Assembly (NCBI GenBank): GCA_020465985.1
Contig: JAANYP010001811.1
Span: forward strand, 187,932-251,931
Direction: 5' to 3'
Source: Centrapalus pauciflorus
Taxonomy: Eukaryota > Streptophyta > Magnoliopsida > Asterales > Asteraceae
DNA length: 64,000 nt
Shown: positions 32,944 through 42,580 of the stretch, in pieces
Layout: the number at the start of each line of letters is the position of its first letter
Numbering within the stretch: the stretch's first letter is position 1
The notes under the pieces: model-generated
Seen by the model: the letters and a program-made list of their open reading frames with translations, nothing else
Databases searched by the model: none
What the model was told of the DNA's origin: nothing
Program-made: the position numbers and the translations under genes

Positions 32944-34756
32944 ATTATTATTTATTCTAATTTTTCATATATGGATTATTCGGGTAACCCGAAAATTTTG
33001 CTTCCCAACCGATCCCCGAACCGATAACCTGATTCGGTTACCATTTAACCCGATTAACAAACCCGAAAACCGAATAACTCGACTCATTTAACCCCAATAA
33101 GGTTCGGTTTGGGTGTGTTATTTGCCTTTGATTATTTTGCACACCCCTAATTACCTACATGAAAATTAATTACGTGTTAAGGCCCAATATGACTCACTGT
33201 AACCTCATAGTAACAACTAATATTTGTTAAGGTCCAACATGATCCTTTATAACTTGTTTGATAAATAACACCCCTAGACTTGATTATATTTCAAATATGT
33301 CATTTCTGATTTTGACAAAATTCTGCACAAAACAACAATCGATAATGCAGTAATTGCATATTTTAGCAACAAACTTTCATTTGATGTCAGATTTCAATGA
33401 TATATTTTGCAACACATCATAACTACTTAGTAAACACCAAAGTAATATTAATTTTTCATATCTCGTCGCTAAATCTTATTTTTATGTATTAAAGTGTCTT
33501 TATTACAATATTTGACTTTAAATAGTCAAATTTGAGACGTAAGTTAGTTTCATCAATTTAAAAACTTTGAATTCAATAACTGAAAATATTTTAAGTAAAA
33601 AGTAACCAGAAAAGAACAAATGTTAATGTTTAGAGTTATATTGTCGTTTACCATGTCAATGCATATAAAAGCAGTGTACTTTAATAGTCTTTCTTATCTG
33701 CCATCTTTCTGTAGGATTGAGTTATCTTGTAACTATGTAGAAGTATTGGAGTCACCTAGACAACATTTGATGGTTCCTTTCAATTTTAGTGATTCTATGC
33801 ATTTGATTTGATCGTAATTTTGAGTTTACATGTTCACCTTTGAAAATTTGAATTAAAGCGACATTTTAGTTAGGATATCAACTTTATATATGTCTAGTAG
33901 AGATGCTTTGAGGGTAGAATATCAACAAATACTAAATTGTTTGTTGTTCTACAGTTTAAATTGTAGTTTAGCATATTACTTGCACATTATGAATTTCAGT
34001 GAGATTTTGGCTTTTGAAGCAAGTTTGTACTAGTCAACTAAACAATCTTTAAGGGTTGAATAAAAAAATACTTGATGTTGTATTATTGATTAGTTTATTA
34101 TCATTCATAAACATACATTGGTCACTTATTTGGCTCCAATTTTCAAAAATAAGACAAGGAAAGTAGTCAAATTAATCCTCAAATCTGTTCCGAACATAAT
34201 CAAACAAATGTCTAAGTGGTTGGTTCAAAGTCAATATACCTAACTCACCAAAATGTGAACCAAAACACATTAGCTCAACTTGTAAATCTAGGAAGTCATT
34301 TGTTCGATAAATAAACACCCATAGACTTGATTATATTTCAAATATGTCATTTCAGATTATGACAAAATTCTGCACAAAATAGCAATTAACAATGCAGTAA
34401 TTGCATAGCAACAAACTTTCATTTGCAACACATCATAAATACTTAGAAAACACCAAATAATATTAATTTTTCATATCTCGTTGCTAAATCTTATTTTTAT
34501 GTATTAAAGTGTCTTTATTCCAATATTTGAGTTTAAATAGTCAAATTTGAGACATAAGTTAGTTTCATCAATTTAAACACTTTCGTAACATCCGACACAT
34601 ATCCAGGTTAGCAACTATGACCTAATCAGTATTTATTACCAAGTCATAACCTAATCAGTGGTCATTAAAAATTAATCAAGTTGATTAACAAAGTTCATAA
34701 GGAAATTCAAGTCAATATGAAACAATTTCATCGGTGCGATGAATCGACAAATTAAT
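32944..34756. other. AT-rich non-coding flank with a 280-bp direct duplication
   Basis: Starts with the ATTAT duplication and then CCCGAA/CGGTT repeats to 33,130. A block at about 33,255-33,565 recurs at about 34,305-34,585 with roughly 90 percent similarity and a few deletions (TAGACTTGATTATATTTCAA in both). ORFs here are short and unconvincing. No gene is seen. Confidence 0.6.
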
Positions 34757-35881
34757 TGTAGGTCCCGAGAGGTTCCCAAAGTATATAGTTATAAGCTGTA
34801 GAGGGGGGGTGAATACAACAATTTAAAAACTAGACACTCTTTTCTCAATGTTTGTATGTATTATCAACAATTTGTTAATTACAAACAAGCTTGAATGCGG
34901 AATAGTTCAAGCTGAGATGACAGATACAACAGTATGCTTACTAGTCTAAGACAGACTCAAACTAGTATACAATGAATACACTCACTAAGAAGCACTCACT
35001 GTGTTTTACAAGACTTAAAGGAACAGCTTATGTAAAACAGCTTAGACACACAGATGCTGGTTTACACAGAAGACTTGCATGCATGAAAATCACACTTGCA
35101 CGTTCACTCTTGGGTTTCAGCACTTAGCTTTCTTCACACTTCTTTCTGACCTTAGAAGCTTCCTTTTATACTCACTTAGAGGATCTAAGAGAAACATATT
35201 CATTGGACGGAATGAAAAAGGAGAAGTCTTGTTGAAAAGACAACATAACCTTTTCTGCACTTTTCTGAAAAGCAGACTTGTCTTCATATGTGCAGAACTT
35301 TTGTCTTTTTACTTTGTCTACTGTTGCATTGCCTTTAACTAATTTAGGAATGTCAACTTTGCGTCTTTCTTCCTTGTAAAGGCCTATTTTGATATAAGAA
35401 AAAGGTCTGTCACCCTTTTTCAAATAACCTTTTGTCTTCATGTTACAGAACAGCTTGGGCAGGCTGAGCAGTTCTGTTTTCCACTTTGTCTTCGACTTTG
35501 TAAACTGATCTTGTAGTCAAAAACAATACATGATGACTTGGAAACATATTCCATAAAGTGTTTAGCCTGTTCACAAAGAATAGGTTCTGTTCACAAAGAA
35601 CAGAACACTTTAAAATTGCCCAAGCTACTCAACAGTGTAGAGCAGCGTAGACAGTTTATGTCCAGCCTGTTCAGCAGACAGAGCAGCTTGGACAAACTGT
35701 CTAAGTTGCAACACATGCAACATATAGAACAGCTTTAGACTGATATTGCAAATCATTTTCAGGTTTCAATAAGGCATATAACAGGCCTTAAATTCAACCT
35801 TCAAATGCATCAACAGGTTTGATTATAAATCTCCCCCTCAGATGTAGAACAGGTTTGAATGAGGCCTTTTTGTGCCTAACA
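34757..35881 (-). mobile_element. 3' LTR of family A copy 2
   Basis: On the minus strand TGTTAGGCAC at 35881 to GGGACCTACA at 34757, 1,125 bp, aligned end to end with the copy 1 LTRs but with numerous substitutions. It includes the TATAAAAGGAAGC box (35,170-35,158) and GAACAG palindromes (35,570-35,605). Confidence 0.85.
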
Positions 35882-36101
35882 ATCTCCCCCTATTTGCAAT
35901 AACCAGTCCAAGCTGGTCTTATCAAAAATCACTATATATTTTTACAGTACATTTGCTGAAATAAAATTACAACATTACGGTAAAGTAAAAGATCAGTTTA
36001 TATATACACTGATTCTTGACTACACTAGAACAACACATGTTTTTACAAGAGTACAACTAATGTACTAATGTATTTTACAACTAATGTAAAAGCAAAAATT
36101 A
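35882..36101 (-). other. Polypurine tract and part of the 3' region of copy 2
   Basis: On the minus strand, TAGGGGGAGATT ends at the LTR border. The remainder matches 31,640-31,820 of copy 1 and is interrupted at 36101 by the gypsy LTR, continuing at 56,729-56,877. It has no coding content. Confidence 0.8.
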
Positions 36102-38554
36102 TGTAACAACCTATCTTTTATTTTCAGTATCTGAGTTAATAATGTAATGTTATTACATCATTATTTTGTAATATAATTTAGTAATGAAAATATTAATTAA
36201 ATTATATTTATGATTTTGAATTATTAAAAGATGATTAAAATTATAAGATATGTAAAAATACAAAAGTTTAGTGGGTTAAGTAACAAATATGATTAAATCA
36301 ATATATATACTCAAATAAATGATCAATTAAGATCATTAATTTTGATAACTCTCTCTCTCTAATCTCTCTCTAACTCACGGATACTTCACAAAATATCAAG
36401 AAATTCATTGAATTGCAATCAATTGAAGAATTAAGTCAAGAGAGGGTCACAACATCATCAAAGCATCATCAAATTACAAGATATTAAGGTAATATTTCGT
36501 TTAGATTCAAAGTTTTTAAGTATATTGGTTCGGTTTCATGAAAACCGAAAATGCAAGAATTAAAGCCCAAATTTGTTGTTGCATGTGTATAAATTTAGTA
36601 GATTATGATGAATTGAAACTAATAAATGAAACAGATTTAAAATTTGTTACTTAAATCATCCAAATAATGATGAAATCGGAAATTTTGTGTAAAAATATGT
36701 TCTTGACAAAAATAGTACATTTTGGATGATCTAGATCAAATAATGATGTTATTAATAGGGAAATTAGTATAATACCAATCAAACAATGATATTACAACAT
36801 TATAATACATTGCATGTCAATATAAATGAGTTTTAGTGAAATTTGACAAAAATCCGTATGAACAAAATGAAGAACACCAAGAACATTTCTGGAAAAATTT
36901 CTAAGTCCAGGGATCCGAATTCGGATGAGACCCGAATTCGGATGATGTTCCACTTCGGACACCTAAATTCGGATGAAACCCATTTTCGGATCCCATACTT
37001 CGGATAATAAATTATTATTTTGATAAGTGTTGGTCCGAACTCGGATGATCCGAGTTCGGATGGTATAAATTCGGATAAAAGTTCTACTTCGGATGATGAT
37101 CCGAATCCGGATGTGTGCTTGGTCCGAATTGGGATGCCCGTTTCGGATGAATATGAATCCGGATGATTAATTGGTCCGAATTAGAATGGCTATTTCAGAT
37201 CCGGATTAGTCCGAATCCGGATGATCCGAAATTGGATATCCTATTTGATATTTATACAAAATTAAAGAAAAATAAATCAAATGATTAACAGAGTTATCAG
37301 TTATCAGAATCAGATAAAATAAAGAGAAAGACATGAAATTGATATGATTTGACAATAATAATTCTGGACAGGTTCAGTTGATATCTGAACATTGACACAA
37401 AGAATTTAAAGACTAAAATGATGATGATAAAGATGATGAAATTGACATGATATTATCATGAATGAATTTGAACAGGTTCAGTATATTCTGAACAAAGATT
37501 TAAAGACTTAAAGAATTGAAAGCGGGTCTCTGATTTGAAAAGAATTGACAGATTACAGATTGACAAAATCCTGAGATAAATCAGGTGGCAGATTCATATA
37601 TCTGTTTGACCAAGACCCAGACCTGTGAGTTATAGATATTCAGATTGAACATGCATAGATCCGGTTGAGATATATTGATGCTGACAGATTTATTGACATT
37701 CATTTATCAGCTGAATTGAGACCTGTGCACACCATGGTTGGGTGTTGCCCAGTGAATCATGATAGCTATTTGTTTATCTTTTCATATTGCATTTAATATT
37801 GCTTCAGACTTTGCTTTATGATTCATTGCTATCATGACTTCTAAGACATATGCTTCCATTATTGATCAGACCTTTGATAGATTGATTCAGCTTGACTAGC
37901 CCTTATGGTCTATTGTTCTAGACCCGGCTATTTCACCAGTTCTTATGAACTTGGTAATGACCTCTGATGTTCCGCCATATTGACTTACTGGTAGCTAGCC
38001 CAGTATGTGGCTGATCCCCACGATTTAAGCGTGAGTGTGGCTTGAACATCATCCGATCTTATGATACTATATCTCAATCATGAGGGCTGTAGCGGCAGCC
38101 AAGACATATCACGCTAAGACTAATGACTCCGCTTGACACGCATGTTGATATTGAAAATCTATAAACTCACTAAGCTTTGCTTACAGATGTTGCATTAATA
38201 TTTTACAGGAAAAGCCAAAGGAAAATCACCTGCAGGACCTAGTACTTAGGTCATTCAAGATCCAAGTTTTGAAGCTTTCTAGACCACTACTCAACAAATA
38301 TTTCTGGTACTGATTGGAAGACAACAATTGTGGTGGTTCTGGGTAGATTTGATGTAATGTGTGATATTATGATTAGATTAGATGTTACCCTTTTATAACT
38401 TTATTTTGAAATATGTAAACTTAATCCTAATCTTGTATGTACATGTAATTTTATTATTCCGCAATTTAATTACCCTATCTTAGTATGGTTGATATCGTAT
38501 TGCTATTGTGGGACCTAGACTCTGAGGACTTCCCCGGAAGGGGAGGTCTTCACA
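36102..38554 (+). mobile_element. 5' LTR of the chromovirus
   Basis: 2,453 bp, large for the group but normal for Tekay-like elements. It contains a CT-repeat at 36,350-36,372, the CCGAATTCGGAT array, and a CACTAAGCTTTGCTTACAG module at 38,167-38,185 that also occurs (inverted) in the other gypsy LTRs of the window. No meaningful ORF. Confidence 0.85.
36912..37236. repeat. CCGAATTCGGAT motif array in the 5' LTR
   Basis: About 18 irregular copies of (A/T)TCCGAATTCGGATGA and variants such as GTCCGAACTCGGATGA. The partner array at 55,098-55,405 in the 3' LTR lacks one repeat-length segment (AGACCCGAATTCGGATG). Confidence 0.85.
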
Positions 38555-38755
38555 GGATGGTATCAGAGCACTAGTTTGAGTGAATCAAGTATTACGTGAG
38601 TATACTTGGTCTCAAACTGAAGCAATACATATGTATCAATCATTTAGGTGGTTTGAACTGAGATAGGATGTACAGACTGTTAGGATGGAAAAAAAAGGGT
38701 ACATAGATCTAAGTCTATAAACTGATAGTTAAATGCTTTTAATTTTCAGTAGAAG
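38555..38755 (+). other. Leader with tRNA-Met primer-binding site
   Basis: TGGTATCAGAGC at 38558-38569, three bases after the LTR. A TTTTCAG acceptor-like sequence stands at 38,743-38,749 just before the gag start codon. No ORF. Confidence 0.85.
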
Positions 38756-39886
38756 ATGTCAGGATCAGGATCAGGTGATATTCCCAGCAACATGAATCCA
38801 CAACAAATGTTTGAAATGATGCAACAACTTCTAGCCTAACACTCAGAACAACAGAACAAAATAATGCAAGAACAGTTTCAGGCCAGAGATGAGGCCGAAG
38901 CTAAAAGACGCGAAGAAAAGAAAAATAAGAGAAAAGAAAAGCAAGTCCAGACCAATGAATCTGATTCTGATAAATCTAATCCTGAAACCCAAACTGCTCA
39001 GCCAAAAGGCTGCAAATTTAAGGATTTTAAAGCTAGCGGTGCATTGAATTTTGAAGGAACAGTGAATCCAATTCAGGCGATGGATTGGATTAGTCATACC
39101 GAAGAGATCTTTAGAATCTCTGACTGCTTAGACTCCTAGAAAGTAAGTTATGCATCCGCGTTATTTGTCGGTGCTGCACGTGCCTGGTGGAAAACCCAGA
39201 GAAGCATATATGGCGAAGAAATAATTCAGACTCTAGAATGGGAGCAGTTTCTTGTTATGTTCAATGCAAAGTACTGTTCGGTCGACCAAAAAGATAAAAT
39301 GGAAGTACAACTGATGCAGCTGACTCAGGGAACGAAGACAGTCGACGAATACGAGCACGAATTCTCAAGACTATGCGGCTACTCTTCCTATCAAGTAGCT
39401 ACCGAGGAAAGAAAGATGAATAGACTTCGTGTAGGACTCAATCCTAGATACAGACATCCGATGAGCGCGATCAAATACAAGAGTTACTTGGAAATGGTAG
39501 AAGCGGCTAGACAAATTGAGCGAGGATACTTAGAGTACGGCGATCAGCTCTATGCTCCGTCTACTAACCCGATGAATCCGTCTCCTCCAAAGAAACAGCG
39601 ATTTGGCAGATTCTTTAGGCCGAATAAGTCTCAGTCCCAACAATCTCAGCATAGTTCACAACAGAAAGCACAAGTTTATTCCCTAACGAATGAACCACGA
39701 TTCTGCAAGAGATGCAGAAAATCACACATGGGGTTGTGCAATCCAGAAGATGTTACTTGCTTTGCGTGCAATATGATCGGTCACAGCAGTGAGGAATGTC
39801 CACAGCAGGGACGAGGATGTGCGAAGTGTGGTAAGAGAGGACACTTCATGTACCAGTGTCGAAGCGGATCATGTTATCAGTCTTAA
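38756..39886 (+). pseudogene. Chromovirus gag with three in-frame stops
   Basis: The ATG at 38756 reads MSGSGSGDIPSNMNPQQM. One frame continues through TAA (38837), TAG (39137) and TAA (39884). The core has MDWISHTEEIFRISDCLDS, AARAWWKTQR and EFSRLCGYS; two zinc knuckles follow (CFACNMIGHSSEEC, CAKCGKRGHFMYQC). At least two of the stops are one C-to-T step from a glutamine codon, and the last falls just at the gag/protease boundary, so it could be read as a natural gag stop, although related elements usually have a single gag-pol frame. Gag would package the RNA. Confidence 0.85.
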
Positions 39887-41176
39887 TCATCAGCAGGAGG
39901 TTCTACAGGAAAAAGTTCTGCTGCAACGCCGACTGCACGGACTCGAGCTTTCCAAATCACAGCCGAGGAAGCAAAAGAAACACCTGATGTAGTTACGGGT
40001 ATGTTTTTACTTAACTCGATTCCGGCTCGTGTATTATTTGATTCTGGCGCAAGTCGTTCTTTCATATCAACCTCTTTTGCACGACAATTATGTAAGATTC
40101 CATCAAAGCTTCCCGTGATACTAGACATTGAGACAGCCAGTAACAATTTCGTTATGGCTGATTCCGTTTATCGAAACTGCACACTACTTGTTGATAATAT
40201 CGTATTTAATCTCGACCTCATCCCGATTCCGTTAAAAGAATTTGATGTCATCATTGGCATGGATTGGCTAATGAACAACCAGGCTACAATTATCTGCAAC
40301 CGGCGAGTCATCAGAATCAAGTCTTCAGATGGCCGAGTATTGGAGATCAAGGGCGAGAAGCGGAAAGGTGCACATTGTTTCATATCGGTTGAAAAAGCGC
40401 ATAGGTACTTATCAAAGGGTCACAAATCTTATATTTGTTATGTTTCATCTGAATCCAACTCTGAAAAGAAATCTTTGTCCGATATTCCAATCGTCTGTGA
40501 ATTCCCAGACGTATTCCCTGACGATATTTCCGGAGTGCCACCGGAACGTCAAGTCGAGTTTAGTATTGACTTGGTTCCTGGTGCGGCTCCTATTGCAAAA
40601 GCTCCATACAGACTTGCACCTGCAGAAATGCAAGAAATGTCTAAGCAACTGCAAGAGCTGTTAGAGAAGGGGTTTATCCGACCGAGTTCTTCTCCGTGGG
40701 GTGCACCAGTTCTATTTGTTAAAAAGAAAGACGGAACCTTCCGTATGTGCATCGACTACCGCGAGTTGAACAAAGTCACCATAAAGAATAAATATCCTTT
40801 GCCCAGGATTGATGATCTGTTTGATCAACTGCAAGGAGCTAGTTATTTCTCAAAGATAGATCTCCGTTCTGGGTATCATCAACTGAAAGTAAGAAATGAG
40901 GATATTCCGAAGACAGCCTTCCGTACAAGATACGGTCATTACGAATTTCTCGTGATGCCGTTCGGCTTAACAAATGCACCAGCGGCATTCATGGATCTCA
41001 TGAATCGCGTGTGCAGACCAATGTTGGATAAATCCGTTATCGTGTTCATAGACGATATTCTGATTTACTCCAAAACGGAGGCTGATCATTCCGTTCATCT
41101 GCGACAGTTGCTAGAGTTGTTAAGAAAAGAAAGACTCTACGCAAAATTTTCTAAATGTGAATTTTGGCTCAGACAG
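39887..41176 (+). CDS. Chromovirus protease and reverse transcriptase
   Basis: Open from the stop at 39886 to the TAA at 41180, same frame as gag. Aspartic protease: VLFDSGASRSFIS at about 40,030. RT: PYRLAPAEMQEMSKQLQEL, MCIDYRELNKVTIKNKYPLP, FSKIDLRSGYHQL, VMPFGLTNAPAAF, and the catalytic FIDD at 41045-41056. There are no internal stops, so this part is intact apart from access to a start codon, since gag upstream is broken. The frame ends in a stop inside the candidate intron at 41,177, and coding resumes in another frame at 41,268. Confidence 0.88.
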
Positions 41177-41267
41177 GTATAATCTCTATTATATATGTCT
41201 TGAGCTGTTTTCCTTAACTATTCTATGATTCACATCAGAATTTGAATTTCTATTTTGATTCTTATAG
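41177..41267 (+). other. Candidate 91-bp intron between RT and RNase H
   Basis: The donor CAG|GTATAATC and acceptor TTGATTCTTATAG|ATC enclose 91 T-rich bases with a CCTTAACTATTC branch-like site. The left exon ends on a complete codon (Q in FWLRQ) and the right begins IQFLGHVVS, the expected next residues of gypsy pol, so it is phase 0 and exactly fits. Read through, it stops at once (GTA TAA). Alternative: a chance insertion with splice-like ends. Confidence 0.65.
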
Positions 41268-41789
41268 ATCCAGTTCCTTGGCCATGTTGTTTCTGGCGAA
41301 GGGATTTCCGTTGATCTTTCGAAAGTCGAGGCTGTTCAGAAGTGGCAAACACCTCGCAATGCCTCCGAAATAAGAAGTTTCCTTGGATTGGCCGGTTATC
41401 ATCGGCGATTCATAAAGGACTTCTCGAAGATTGCTGTGCCACTTACAATGCTAACACGAAAGAATACTCCTTTCGTTTGGTCTGATAAACAGCAAGAGGC
41501 ATTTGACATTCTGAAACAGAAACTTATTCAAGCGCCGATCCTAGCTTTACCAGAAGGTAATGATGATTTCGTTGTCTATAGCGATGCCTCTAGTACTGGC
41601 TTAGGATGTGTTCTGATGCAAAGGGGAAAAGTAATTGCCTATGCTTCAAGGCAATTAAAAGACTATGAGAAAAGTGCACCAACTCATGATCTTGAGTTGG
41701 CTGCTGTTACCTTTGCGCTGAAGATCTGGCGTCACTATCTATATGGGACTCGGTGTCAGCTCTACACCGATCATAAGAGTCTCAAATAC
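41268..41789 (+). CDS. Chromovirus RT connection and RNase H, first part (interrupted by copia)
   Basis: Starts IQFLGHVVSGEGISVD, then EIRSFLGLAGYHRRFIKDFS, the RNase H aspartate in VVYSDASSTGLGCVL, glutamate in HDLELAAV and LYTDHKSLKY. The family B LTR starts at 41790 directly after AAATAC. Coding resumes in frame at 52627. Confidence 0.88.
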
Positions 41790-42479
41790 TGTCAGGATCT
41801 AAAAATTATGAAAATTATGAATAACCAAGATTAACTGATTTGAATATATCAGAGTATAAATCAATAATCTTGCTTTGAATCAAAGTTTAATTAAGAAGTT
41901 TGCGGAATAACACTTAATTATTTTAACAAAAACTTTCAGAACTAATAAAGCATAAAACATAAGAAGTAATCAAGACTGTTTGTATTGCTGAATTCACTGA
42001 TTACAATCACCTCTAATCTGTTTTGATTAGACGAAGAACACAGACTGTTCTTAGGGTTTTACAACCTTAGAGGCTTAAGAAAACTTAAACAATAAAGCAA
42101 TTACAGACTCAAAAATGCAGAAAACTTCTCTCTCTATGCGTATATCTTCTATACAATACTCTGTCTATTTATATTGCTTTATGGACGTGTTTCCTTGAAG
42201 GACTATGACTTCTCTGATAGTAGATATGCTGGAATCTTCGTGTAGATATCTTCCCTGAAAATCAGCACATTCTGTTTATGAAACTGTTGAGCAGCTTGAA
42301 TGACTTGGCAGCATGAACTGAGCAGCTTGAGTTGTTTTGCTCTGGCAGCTTGAACTTTTACACTGGCAGCTCGAGTTTCTTCAACTAACAGCATGAACTT
42401 TGTATTTACATGAAGAATCTACTAACAGTCTGAGAAGTCTAAACTAACAGCTTGAGTATACTTAAACTATTTCCGAACA
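41790..42479 (-). mobile_element. 3' LTR of family B
   Basis: TGTCAGGATC...TTCCGAACA on the plus strand; the minus strand therefore runs TGTTCGG...CCTGACA. It contains several GCAGCTTGA / ACAGCATGAA words (42,288-42,460). Confidence 0.93.
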
Positions 42480-42580
42480 ATCTCCCCCTAACTTAAATTC
42501 TTTATACAAGACTTTAAGTTCTATACAAATAAGGAAATGAAAAAGTAAACTGTTATTTACAAACCAAGGCTTTCAAAAAC
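42480..42580 (-). other. Polypurine tract and short 3' region, family B
   Basis: The minus strand reads TTAGGGGGAGAT ending at 42480, next to the LTR. Only about 90 bases separate it from the post-pol ORF stop. Confidence 0.88.
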
